This document shows positions 21,701-34,979 of a stretch of 64,000 bases of DNA, piece by piece; position 1 is the stretch's first letter, and every line of letters begins with the position of its first letter. The stretch lies in the NCBI GenBank assembly GCA_030068075.1, contig CM057826.1, forward strand, positions 95,345,804-95,409,803. The letters are read 5' to 3'. The position numbers and the translations under genes were made by a program. The notes under the pieces were generated by a model. The model was given only the letters and a program-made list of their open reading frames with translations, searched no databases and was not told the origin of the DNA. This DNA comes from Paguma larvata (Eukaryota; Chordata; Mammalia; Carnivora; Viverridae).

Positions 21701-24700
21701 AGTTCGAGCGTCAGGCTCTGTGCATACAGTGTGGGACCTGTTTGGGATTCTCTCTCTCTGCCCCTCCCCTGCTCACTCTCTCTTAGAATAAATAAATAAA
21801 TTTTAAAGAAAAAAAAAAGATTTGTCTCTATGACAACTCTCTCTTGACAACAACTTTATACTTGTTATGCTCGCCACAAGTGTAACTACCATCTGTTTCC
21901 ATACAACACTATTACAGTGCTCTCGACTGTATTCCCTGTGCTGTACCTTTCATCCCCAGCTCCTATTCACTCCATAACCGAAGCCTCCCACTTCCTTTTA
22001 CCCATTTGCCCATCCCCCTGCTTCCCTTCCCTCTGGCAGCCATCAGTTCTTTGTATTTATGGGTCTGCTTCTGTTTTTTGTTTGTTTTAGATTGCACTTA
22101 GTGAAATCATTGGTACTTGTCTCTCTTGGTATGACTTATTTCATTTAGCATGGTACCCTCTAGCTCCATCTGTTTTGGGAATGGCAGGATCTCATTCTTC
22201 TTTGTGACTGAGTAATATTCCAGTGTACAAGTATGTGTGTGTTTTTATATATGTATCTCTCATTTATCTATTGGTGGACACTCAGGTTGCTTCCATTATC
22301 TTCACTGCTGTTAATGCCACAGTGAATTTGGGGATGCAGATATCTTTTTGTGTTTTCTTTTTTATCATTTTATTTTTTTTTTGTCATAATAAATGTACTT
22401 TTCAATCCTCATTCCCTATTTCTCCTATCCCCCACCCGTTCTCTTAACTATCAGTTCTCTATAGTTAAGAGTCTGTTTCTTGATTTTTGGATTTTTTTTT
22501 TCATTTTCTTTTTTTTAAATTATTTTGTTTCTTAAATTCCACATATAAGTGAGATCATATGGTATTTGTCTTTCTCTTACTTCCCTTAGCATTACACTTT
22601 CAGTTCTATCCATGTTGTTGCAAATGTCAAGATTTTATTTTTTACGGCTGAATAATACTCTACTATGTATATATTCTACATCTTCTTTATTCATCTGTTG
22701 ATGGACACTTGGGCTGCTTCCTTATCTTGGCTATTGTAAATAATGCTTCAGTAAACATAGGGGTGCATATATCCCTTTGACTTTAGGTTTTTGTATTTTT
22801 TGGGTAAATACCCAGTAGTGTGACAACTGGGTCCTAGGGTAGTTCTATTTTTAACTTCTTGAGGAAGTTCCACTGTTGTCAAGAGTGGCTGCACCAGTTT
22901 TCATACCCACCAACAGTAAAAGAGGGTTCCTTTTTTCCCACAATCTCATCAGTACTTGTTTCTTGTGTTTTTGATTTCAGCCATTCTGGTAGGTGTGAGG
23001 TGATACCTTATTGTGGTTTTGAATTCTGTTTCCATGATGATGAGTTATGTTGAGCATCTTCGTGTGTGTGGGCTATCTGTATACAGTCTTCTTTGCAGGT
23101 ATGTCTTTTCACATTTTCTGTCCATGTTTTAATTGGATTATGTGTTTTTTTGGTGTTGAGTTCTATCAGTTCGTTGTATATTTGGGGTACTAACCTTTTA
23201 CTGGATGTGTCATTTGCATGTATCTTCTCCCATTTGGTAGGTTGCCTTTTAGTTTTGTTGATCATTTCCTTCACTCTGCAGAAGGCTATTATTTTGATGT
23301 AGTCTTGATAATTTATTTTTGCGTTTATTTCCCTTGCCTCAGGAGACGTACCTAGAAAATTGTTGCTATGGCTGATGTCAGAGAGATTACTTTCTGTGCT
23401 CTCTTCAAAGGTTTTTATGGTTTCAGGTCTCATATTTAGGTCTTTAATCCATTTCGAGTTTATTTTTGTGTATAGTATAAGAAAGTGGTCCACTTTCATT
23501 CTTTTGTTTGTAGCTGTCTAGCTTTCCCAGCACTGTTTGTTGAAGAGACTGTCTTTTTCCCCACTGGATATTCATTCCTCCTTTGTCAAAGATTAATTGA
23601 CCATATATTGTGGGTTTATTTCTTAGATTTCTGTTCTATTCCACTGAGCTCTGTGTCTCTTTTTATGCTAGTACCATACTGTTTTAATTACTACTGCTTT
23701 ATAATATAACTTGAAATTTGGAATTGTGATACCTCCTCTTTCGTTGTTATTTTTCAAGATTGCTTTGGCTATTTTACATCTTTTGTGGTTTCATATGTAT
23801 TTTAGGATTGTTTGTTCTAGTTCTCCGAAAAATGCTGTTGATATTTTGATAGGGATTACATTAAATCTGTAGATTGCTTGGGTAATATGGACGTTTTATC
23901 AATATTTGTTCTTTTAATCCGTGAGCATGGAATATCTTTTTATTCCTTTGTGTTGTCTTGAATTTCTTTCATCAAGTGTTTTATAGTTTTCACTATAAAA
24001 CCTCTTTGGTTTTCGTTCACCTCTATGGTTAAATTTATTCCAAGGTATCTTCTTATTTTTGGTGCAATTGTAAATGGGATTGTTTTCTTAATTTCACTTT
24101 CTGCTGCTTTGCTATTAGTATGTAAGAATGCAACAAATTTCCACACACTGATTTTGTATCCTGGAACTTTACTGAATTCATTTATCAGTTTTAGTAGTTT
24201 TTTGGTGCAGTCTTTAGGGTTTTCTGTATAGAGTATCATGCCATATAGAAAAAGTGGAAGTTTTACTTCATTCTTACCAGTTCGGAACCCTTTTATTTCT
24301 TTTTCTTATCGGATTGCTATGGCTAGGACTGCCAGTACTATGTTGAATTAAAGTGAGAGTAGTCATCCTTGTCTTGTTCTTCACCTTAAGGGAAAAGTTT
24401 TTGGTTTTTCATGATAAGAGTATGATATTGGCTGTGAGTTTTTCATAGAAGGCCTTTATTATGTGAGGTATGTTCCCCTCTTGACCTATTTTGCAGAGGG
24501 TTTTTATCATGAATGGGTGTTGTCCTTTGCAAATGCTTTTTCCGCATCTGTTAAAACGATCATAGTTTTTATCCTTTTTCTTATTGATGTAACTTATATT
24601 GTTTTGCAAATATTGGATCACTCTTGCATCCCCAGAATAAATCCCATTCGATTGTGTGTTTTTTTTTTTAATGTATTGTTGGATTTGGCTTGCTAATATT

Positions 24701-27700
24701 TTGTTGAGTTTTTTTGCATCTATATTCATGGTAAATATTGGCCTATAGTTCTCTTTTTTTGTGGTTTCTTTATTTGGTTTTGGTATCAGGATGATACTGG
24801 CCTTGTAGAATGAACTTGGGAGTTTTCCTTCCTCTTGTATTTTTTGGAATAGCCTGAGAAGAATAGATATTAACGCTTTATTAAATGTTTTGTAGCATTC
24901 CTGTGAAGCCATCTGGTCCTGGACTTTTGTGTTTTTAAAAATTTTTTTTAATGTTTATTTTTGAGAGAGAGGGAGAAGGAGGGGCAGAGAGAGAGAGAGA
25001 CATGGAATCCGAAGCAGGCTCCAGGCTCTGAGCCGTCAGCAGAGAGTCCAATGTGGGGCTCAAACTCACAAACTGTGAGATCATGACCTGAGCCAAAGTC
25101 AGACACTTAACTGACTGAGCCACCCAGGCACTTCTGTTATTTGAGAATTTTTTGATTACTGATTTAATTGCAGGTAATTGGTCTGTTCAAATTTTCCTTT
25201 TTTTTCACCATAGTTTTGGTAGGTTATATGTTTCTTTTAAGTTGTCCAATTTGTTGGCGTTTAGGTGTTCATAATATTCTATAACAATTATTTGTATTTA
25301 CGTGGTGTTGGTTGTTACTTCTCCTCTTTCATTGGTTATTTTGTTTATATGGGTCCCCTCTCTTTTTCTCTCTTTCTTTCTCTCTCTTTTTTTTTAATGA
25401 ATCTTGCTCTAGGTTTTTCAATTTTGTTGATCCTTTCAGAGAACTATCTTCTGGTTTCATTGCTCCATCCTAACGTTTGTTTGTTTGTTTGTTTGTTTGT
25501 TTTTTACTTTCTGTGTCATTTATTTCTGTATTTTCTTCTTTTGCTGGCTTTGGGTTCTATGTGTTTTTCTTTTTCTAACTCCTTTAGGTGTGAGGTTAGG
25601 TTGTTTGAGATTTTTCTTGCTTCTTGAAGTAGGCCTGTATTGCTATACATGGCTCTCTTAGAACCACTTTTGCTGTATTGCAAAGTTTTTGAACCATTGT
25701 GTTTTCATTTTTATTTGTTTCCATATAATTTTTTAATTTCTTTTTTGATTTCTTGGTTGACACGTTCATTGTTTAGTAGCATGTCATTTAACCTCCATGT
25801 ATCTGTGGTCTTTCCAGAGTTTTTCTTGTGCTTGCTTTCTAGTTTCGTAGTGTTGTAGTCAGGAAAGATGCATGATATGACTTTGATTTTTATAGTTTCT
25901 GAAGACTTGTTCTGTGGCCTAATATGTGATCTATTCTGGAAAATATTCTCTGTGTCTTTGAAAAGAATGTATTTTCTGCTATTTTAGATGTATGTTATAT
26001 CCATCTGGTCCAGTGTGTCATTCAGAGCCACTGTTTCCTTGTTTATTTTCTGTTTGGATGATCTGTCCATTGATGTAAGTGGGGTGGGTATTCAAGTCAC
26101 CTTACTATTATTGTATTACTTTTGAGTAGTTCCTTTATGTTTGCTACTGTTTTCTGTAATGGGGTGCTTCCCTATTGTGTACATAAATTACAATTGTTAT
26201 TCTATTGGACTGTACCCTTTGTTATTATACAGTGGTTTTTGTCTTTTGTTACTGATTTTGTTTTAAAGTGTGTTTTGTCTGATAGAAGTTTGTGTATCTT
26301 GGCTTTCTTTTGACATCCATTTGCATGATAAATGTTTTTCCATCCTTTCACTTTCATTCTGCAGGTGCCTTTCCTTCTGAAATGAGTTTCTCATCGGTAG
26401 CATTTAGATGGGTCTTGTTTTTATTCATTTTTGTCAGCCCTATGTCTTTTGATTGGAGTGTTTAGTCCATTTGCATTCAAAGTAATTATTGATCAATATG
26501 TATTTTTGCCGTTTTGTTACTTGTTTTGTGGTTGTTTTTTCACCTTTTTTCTGAACCTTTTTTCTTTCATGATTTGTTGGCTTTCTTCAGTGATATGCTT
26601 TTTCTTCTTCCTTTGCATATCTGTTACTGGTTTTTATTTTGTGGTTACCATTAGGTTTGTGTATAACCTCTTCTGGATATAGTAGTCTATATTAAGTTGA
26701 TGGTTGCAGAAGTTTAAACCCTTCTTTACTCCCACTCCCAATATTTAGGTATAGGGTGTCCTATTTTACATACTTTTATTTTCTGAATATTTTAACTGGT
26801 TTTTACAGAAGCATTTACTTTAAAAAAATTTTTTTTCCTAATGTTTATTTTTGAGAGCGAGTGGAGAGAGGGACAGGGCGTGAGCAGGGTTGGGGCAGAG
26901 AATCTGAAGCAGGCTAACAGCTCAGATCCCAATGTGGGGCCTGAACTCAACAAGCCATGAGATCATGACTTGAGCCAAAGTCAGATGCTTAACTGACTGA
27001 GCCACCCAGGTGCCCTGGAAGTATTTACTTTTAATCTTTTTTGTGTTTTTTACACTTTCACTTATGGTCTTTGCTTCTCACTCAAAGAGTCCCCTTTAAT
27101 ATTTCTTCTAGGACTGGTTTAGTGGTCTTAAACTCCTTTAGTTTTTTTTAATGTGAGAAAGTTTTGAACTCTCCTTCAAATGATAGCCTTGCTGGATAGA
27201 ATATTCATGGCTGCAGAATTTTTCCCCTCAGCATTTTGAATATATCATGCCACTCCCTTGGGCCTGCAAAGTTTCTGTCTGCTTAAAAAACAACTGATAG
27301 CCTTATGTGATTTCTTTGTATATAACTGTCTTCTTTTCTTTTGCAACCTTTAAAATTCTTTCTTCATCATAATTTTTTCCATTTTAATTACTGTGTGTCC
27401 TTGAGTGGAACCTCGTGGGTTGAATTTGCTGGGGATCTCTTTGCCTCCTGAGTTTGGGTCTCTGTTTCCCTCCTCACATTTGGGAAGTTTTCAGCTATTT
27501 TTTCTTCAGATACATAGGAGGGCTCAGGGGCTGGGCAGCAGTGTTCCCAAAATTTGTACCGAGTTATCGGTCCTAAGCCACTTAGAGTGGCTTAGAGTTC
27601 CTCAGGAGAACTCATGGCATGGCACACTGCTGGCGCTGCCTCACGAGTGTCTGTGCAGCACTGCCTCCAGCAGGTATCTCTGTGTTTATGTTGAGGGGTG

Positions 27701-28458
27701 GGGGGAAAAATGGCACCTGCCAGTTCCTTTGTTCTCAGAGAAGTTCCCCAGTGTGCTCTGAAATCTGTATAAATAGATCTCCTTCCCTTTGTGCAAGCTG
27801 TCACTTCTGTGTTGACTCTTCTATAGATCCTTGTGTCTTTAAGGGAGGGGAATTGGCTATCATGTGCACTCCTGGTTGCCCAGGGCTAGTTCACCAGACC
27901 TTCAGAGCTCTAATTCTCCCAAGTCCTCTAGTTGTACAAAATTATGGAATTCAGTCCTGGTTTTCAAGGCCCAGAGGTTATGGGGATTCATTTCCTATGT
28001 AGATTCCATGGTAGTTTCCCTTCTCTGTGACCACAGCTTCCTCCCTTTGTGGGCAGTGGTCTTGGCTGCCTTTCTGCCCTTCCTGACCTCTCCAGTCCTG
28101 ACTTCTCTGTACTTGGCTATGGAGTTTGTTCTGCCAATCTTCATATCACTCTCTAGTTTATTAACTCAGATGTGAGAGATGCGTAGTTGTAAGAGTAGGA
28201 CGGGATGAGCTTAGGGTCCTCCTACTCTTCCATCTTTCACCCCCTCCTACAAATGTTTTAAAAATTTAGAGCTTTTGGGGCATCTGGATGGCTCAGTCAG
28301 GTTAGGTGTCCAACTTCGGCTCAGGTCATGATCTTGTGGTCCATGGGTTTGAGACCTGCACTGGGCTCCCTACTGACACCTCAGGGCTTGGAACTTGCTT
28401 CAAATTCTGGATCTTTCTCTCTGTCCCTCCTCTGCTCACGCTCTGTTTCGCTCTCTCA

Positions 28459-28506
<48 letters not shown>

Positions 28507-31500
28507 AAATAAAAACTTAGTACTTTTGATTAGGTGTTTGGTCTTTGTCTCATTAATGATGTTTGTTTTCTTGGTTAATTATTTTGTGAATGGCAACACT
28601 AATTTTTAACAGATATTTGGATTTTCTGAAAAATAAATTTTTCTTGCTGTTTCTCCCTCTGTTGGCACATATGTATACATATGTTTATACACATGTGTAC
28701 ATACACAACCAGTGGGGAAACTGGTTAGCATTTTAGAGGTTTAATACTGACATAAGTAGTGGTAGTATAAGGCCATGATCACTTGTGGTTTTGAGTTTTG
28801 AATGGTAATGATCAACTCATTTTTATTTTTTTTACTGTATAAACTTAATCAGAGTACAAGAATTTTAATGCAGAATAATTTGGTAGTCAAGATGAACCTC
28901 ATCCATACTTTTTACTTTAGAAGTTCTACCAAGACAATTTTCATTTGTACACATACATGTCTTTTGGGGGAAAATTTAGTAGTCATAAGGGTTTATAAAG
29001 GAGAATTGTACTTGGGAGGAATTTTTTCTTTCCTGTGTTCCATGTACCTACCATTTACTTACCATTTACTGAGCTAGGTACTTTATACAGTCTCATTTCA
29101 TTCTTACAGCAACCCCGCAAGGTTGCCTGTGTTAACCTTGTTCGACAAACTAGGTTAAGTAGCTTGCTCAGGTTCCTGGAGTAGTAAGGGTAAAGTTGGG
29201 ATTTAAATCTGGATCTGCCTCTGCTCTTTCATTGCACTGCCCTCCCTCCTGTCAAGGGATCAGGTATGAGGAACATAAGGAGGGATAATCAAAGTTAAAC
29301 TAGGGGAAAAAAAATGAAAGAAATACAAAGTATAGAAAAATTAAAATATTTAGACAGATTTTAATCTTAGTTGTTAGAGAAAAATTATTTTTTATGGAAA
29401 AATTATCAATTTTGCTGGAAAACTTTTTCTAGAACAGGGACTTATGTAGAGAAAGATTAAGGCCTCTAGATATTAAGCCAAATATTTTATAAACAGTCAA
29501 AGCAAATTAAACTGTTCAAGTAGATATCCTATCCCAATGAAATATACTTGGTATGAAGTCTAACTATGTTATCTTTTTCGTTGTCAGATGTTGATGATGG
29601 AGACACAGTGACAGATTTCATGGCTCAAGAGCGAGAAAGAGGCATTACTATTCAGTCTGCTGCTGTTACATTTGATTGGAAGGGCTATAGAGTCAACTTA
29701 ATTGATACGCCAGGTATGGTACTCTTCGAACAATGCAGAGATGCTGCGTCATTTAACATTTTTGTTCATGTTTATGTTTCCTTTTAAATCGTAAAAAAAT
29801 ATATCATAAAATTTACCATCCTAACCATTTTTAAGTGTATAGTTCAGTAGGTAAGTGTATTTACATTGTTGTGAAACCGATCTTGCAGAACCGAAACTAT
29901 ATATCCATTATATGAGTACTCTTCTTTGTCATCTGTTCCCATCGCTGGTCATTGCTGTTCTACTTTTTAAGCTAAGAGATTACTTTAGATATCTTTTGTA
30001 AGTAAAATCATACAGTCTTTGTCCTTTTGTGGCTGACTTATTTCGCTTAGCATGAAATCTTCCAAGGTTTATCTGTCTTGTAATATGTGAGAAGATTTCC
30101 TTTACTTTTAAGGCTACATAATATTCCATTGTACATATATAACATAATTTGTATATAAATATACACCATTCATCCATTGATGGACATTTGGGCTGTTTCC
30201 GCCTCATGGCCATTGTGAATAGTTTTGTTATGAGTGTGGTGTGCAGATATGTCTTTGAGACTCTCCTTTGAGACTATATGTTCTTTTGGACATATATCCC
30301 AAAGTGGGATTGCTGGATATTTTATCAGTTTTTAAAAGATTTTAAGTGTTGGGGACCCTGGGTGACTTGGTTGAGTGTCCAACTTCAGCTCAGGTCACAA
30401 TCTCATGGTTCATGAGTTTGAGCCCTGTGTCAGGTTCTGTGCTGAGAGCTCAGAGCTTGGAGCCTGCTTCGGATTCTATGTCTCCCTCTCTCTCAGCCTC
30501 TCTGCTACTCATGTGCGCTTGCTCTCTCTCTCTTTCTCAAGAATAAATAAACATAAAAAAAATAAATAAAATATTAAATGTTATGTTTCTCATCTTTTTC
30601 TTAGGTCATGTGGACTTTACCTTGGAGGTTGAGCGCTGCCTTAGAGTGTTGGATGGTGCAGTAGCTGTGTTTGATGCCTCTGCTGGTGTAGAGGTAAAAA
30701 ATATTGCCAAAGTGAAGATACAGCAGCATGAGTTTTTTTAAAGTAGAATGTATCAGGTTTAGTTACTATAGCCCTATATATGTTAAGTTCATATTAATCA
30801 CATTATGGTGAAAGGAAATTGGAATTTAATAATGCAGTCACATATACTGATCTATATGTGATCCCACATACTTCGTAGTAAATGGGAAGTATTTGCTTTT
30901 CTGTAGGAAATGTGAAAGTTAGTGTTGAAAGTTGTGAAGGGCTTGAGATTCTTGTACCTTTTTTTGAGGTAACTAGTGAACCCGCCACAGTTTTATGGCA
31001 TGCTGGTAGAAGACATAAGACTTTTGAGTCAGAGACAAAGAACTTTATTAGTCACAGAAATAGCAATGGCCAGAGTTTGATAATTTCTTGTCTTAGTTCC
31101 CCAAGCACCAGTTCCCACAGGGTGACCTAAAGGGAGTCAAGCGACAGTTGCATGTGCAGTGGAACCCTGCGCTTAGAAAATGCACATGTTTTATAATGGG
31201 CAGTAAGCATGCCTGCTCTTTGCTCTGGAGAGAGATGTTATCTTTCAGGCTTATAAGCAAACTGCTTTTCGATCCTGAGGAAGACACTTCTCTTTCTAAG
31301 CGTTTACCATATGGACATCTTTGAAAACATAGCCCAGAACAGGGGCAATTAGTGCCTCTCCTAACAAACTATGCAGAACGGTGAAAGACCCATGAAGAAT
31401 TGTGTCCCAACAGTTAATAGGTTTTTTCAATAAATCCTAAAAGTGGATTTATAATAAATTTTACTGGGGTCAGTTATCTGCTCCTTAGCATATCTCCATT

Positions 31501-34500
31501 TGTCTTACAATTTCAAAATTGGCTTTTTATTGAATATAGAATCTTCTTCACTTCTTCTAATCTTAAAATTACTAAAAGTGGTACCTTAATTAAGTGATTA
31601 GTATTAACATTTCCCAAATGGTACAAATGGGCACCATGGGCTTCCTGATAGGGTGCACTAAGAAGGACACAACATTATCTATGTTGTATTCGTGGCAGAA
31701 CGTTTGGCCCAAATCTAATCTTGAGAAGACAATCAAATGAATTTGTTTTTTAAGTATTTTTTAATGTTTGTTTTTGAAAGAGAGTACAGAGTGTGAGCAG
31801 GAGAGAGGCAGAGAGAGAGGGAGACACAGAATCTAAAGCAGGCTCCAGGCTCTGAGCTGTCAGCACAGAACCCGACACAGGACTTGAACTCATGAACCAT
31901 GAGATCATGACTTGAGCCGAAGTTGCATGTTTAACCGAGTGAGCCACCCAGGCACCCCTGTAGTTAAAGGGATTCTAAACAAACAAGAAAACTAAATGTA
32001 ATATCTTTGGCAGGATCCTGGATTCAAAAACAAAAAATTACAAAGGTTATCATTAGGAAAACCAGAAAAATTTTAATAGAGAGTATACGTTATTAGAAAA
32101 AAGTATTATATCAACGTAAATCCTTTTGAATATGATCTTTATAAATGGTTATGTAGGAGAATATCCATATTTGTAGAAAATACGGGCTGAAGTATTTAGG
32201 ATTATAGTGTCATGATATTTGCATCTGGCTCTAGTGGTTCACCTCCCACGCACACATGCATGTATGTTGTTAGTTTGGGTACTTTGAGCAGTAGATGCCA
32301 AGGTGGAATAGATATATGAGAGATTTATTGGGAGAAATGCCTGTGAATAATAAAGAAGAAAAGAGAGAAGTGGAAGAGAGCTTTCAGACCACAGGGCAGA
32401 TCAGACGTCTGTCAGTGAAGGAGAGGGCGAAAGGAGGATTGGGTAGAAAGAATCTCAGACCTAGCACAGTTCCAAAAAGGGTTTGGCTAAGCTGATGGGG
32501 AGCCCTCAAGTCAAAGTCACCTGTTGGAGAAGTCCCACATGTCTTGTAGGAACAACTTACATTAGTACTAAGGCTGTGCTTGGCCATTAGCGGGCCCCTG
32601 AGAGACCCTGGTGGTAGTCCAGATGAATAGCAGTTGGATCTATCATTTAATTGTGCTCTGCACGGTAGATCCAAGTGGCACATTCCCATAGCCAGTGCAC
32701 ACGTTCTAATGTGTGCATATGCACTTTTGAAGAAAGAAAGGCAAGTGTGGGAAAGTGTTCATACTTGCTGAATCTAGGTGAAGGGTATGTGGATATTTAT
32801 TGTACTCTTCTTTCACTTTTTGTGTAGGTTTGAGATTTTTCAGAATGAAAAGTTGTTGTTGGGGGGAATAATACAGTTCTTGAAAGGTGACCTGAGGACT
32901 GCTGACAGGCAGTGATGTTGTTTTTATCCAAATAAAGCCTGACCCTGAGGTCTAAGGTTGATTATACATTATTTCCATTTCTTTCTGAATCACTTCATTT
33001 CCTAATGGTTGCATTCTTTCTGTCTTTATGACTTCTTTATGTAAATTTGACAGATGACATTATTTACAAGATGGAAATATACTGGAATAGGAAGTTTCTG
33101 AATTTGTGACACAGAAGCCTCTTATTTGTTAAAACAATAATGGACTTTTAGCTAGCAGGTGGGATAATGGAAGTTTTTATATATTTTTCAATATGTTTTC
33201 TTCTTGGAAAATTTATAATATGCCCCCAACCCCCACCTCACCATATGCAGAAATTAGTTACCTTGGGGGTAGGTAACAATTTCTTAGGATACAAAGCATA
33301 CAAGAAGAAGAAAAGTTGATTCATTGGACCTTAACAAAATTACATCTTCTCATTAGAACTAAAAAAATTAAAAAATAAAAAGGTAAATATGTTTCCATGA
33401 ATAGGTGGACTTTGTGAGACTAAGCAAAAACCAGGGGGAGGGGAAGAGGGGAAAGGAAAAAAAGACACAGGGAGGGAGATAAAACATAAGAGACTCTCAA
33501 AGACTAAGAACAAACTGAGGGTGAGGGGGGTAAGGGAGGGGGGAGAGGGGGTGACGGGCATTAAAGAGGGCGCGTGTTGGAATGAGCACTGGGTATTATA
33601 TGTAAACCAATTTGAAAATAAACTATTAAAAAAATAAAAAATAAAAAGGTAAGCTATAGGCTATGAGAAAATTTCTCATGTTAAATATAAAATATTATTG
33701 GAATGTTAAATTTCCAGAACATGATAACACTATTGATTAAGTAGGAAAATATCATTGTTTTAGTAAGTATGTTCTGAAATTTTCATAGTGCATGGTGTGA
33801 TTAAGAACTTGTATCCAGAATATATGAAGAACTACAAATTGATAATAAAAACTAATCACCGAATAAAAAAAAAAATGGACAAAAGAGTTGAGTGGATTTT
33901 TCACCAGACACGAGCATGGCCCAGTGAGCACATGAAAAGATGCTCAGAGAAATGCAAATTAACATTACAAAGAAAAACTATTTGACAACCATAAGAACGG
34001 CTAAGACTGAAAAAAGTGATGGCAAATACTGGCCGAGGATGTGGGACAAGTGGGACTCTTATACACTGTTGGTGGGGCTGCAAAATATTACACTTTGGCA
34101 GTTTCTTATAAAGTGAAACACGCACGTGTCCTCTCACCCAGCATGTCTGCTCCTCTATCTTTCTCCAAAGGAACGAGAGCATTTGTCCCCTAAAGACTTG
34201 TTCACAATATTTATAGAAGCTAAATTCATAATCGCTCTAGACTAGAAATATTCTGAGTGCTCATCCACAGGTGGACAAACAAGGCAGGACATTTATACAA
34301 GGCAGTTTATCCAAACACAAACAAAACAAAACAAAACAGCTGGCATACCTAACAACCTGAACGAATGTCAGAAACTTTGTGTTTAGTGAAAGAAGCCATG
34401 TTATTTATGAGATTCAAAAATAGAATGCATTTGTGGTGACAAATGTGAGGACAGGTTGTTTATGGGGGGTGGGACATACGAAAACTTCCTTAGGTTCTAT

Positions 34501-34946
34501 ATCTTGATTGGGATAGTAGCTGTACAAGTGTATGCATTTATCAGAACTCAGTATACACTTACGGTGAGTGTTTTTTATTCTATCTAAATTTTACTTAAAT
34601 TATATAAATTGGTTTCTATATCAGGTAATGTCAGCACATTAGGCTCTTTATGCTCTGCTCCACGGCTTTGAGACTCCACTAGGCAGAGATACTATAACAT
34701 ACTCAATCTGTTTATATTTAATATGTATAAAAATTAGAATTAAAAGGAGTCAATTAGAAAAGCATATGAGAGGGGCACCTGGATGGCTCATTTGGTTAAG
34801 CATCGGACTCTTGATTTCAGTTCAGGTCATAATTTCGTGGTTTGTGGGATCAAGCCCCTTGTTGGGGCTCTGCGCTGACAGCATGGAGCCTGCCTGGGCG
34901 TCTCTTTCTCCCTCTCTCTCTGCCTCCTCCCATGCCTGCATGGGTG

Positions 34947-34979
<33 letters not shown>

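Larger units (their letters stand above)
22345..28255 (-). mobile_element. Nearly full-length L1 LINE, antisense to GFM2, interrupted by two SINEs
   Basis: On the minus strand it starts near 28,255 with GTGAAAGATGGAAGAGTAGGAGG, a carnivore-type L1 5' end, and runs to a 3' UTR near 22,345. Recognisable ORF2 pieces include the segment at 24409-24912 ([10 protein letters not shown], then E-N-Y-R-P-I), at 23940-24239 (S-K-V-P-G-Y-K-I-S), and at 23008-23499 (the C-terminal cysteine-rich part follows). Frameshifts and stops break all ORFs. About 5.5 kb of L1 after removing the SINEs, so close to full length but dead. Confidence 0.92.
19678..29587 (+). other. GFM2 intron 5
   Basis: About 9.9 kb, the largest intron, dominated by an antisense L1 (22345-28255) with two nested SINEs. 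Also SINEs (20288-20501, 21624-21818, 28277-28512), reverse L1 relics (21305-21617, 21830-22340) and a MIR (29040-29250). Between 19680-20270 and 20515-21300 I see no recognisable element. 28520-29030 is unique AT-rich sequence. Confidence 0.85.
29714..30604 (+). other. GFM2 intron 6
   Basis: Holds a reverse L1 relic (29800-30325) and a plus SINE (30351-30570). Confidence 0.85.

Noticed and set aside
24409..24912. 167-codon minus-strand frame with RT-like residues
   Set aside because: Part of the decayed antisense L1; flanking frames are broken.
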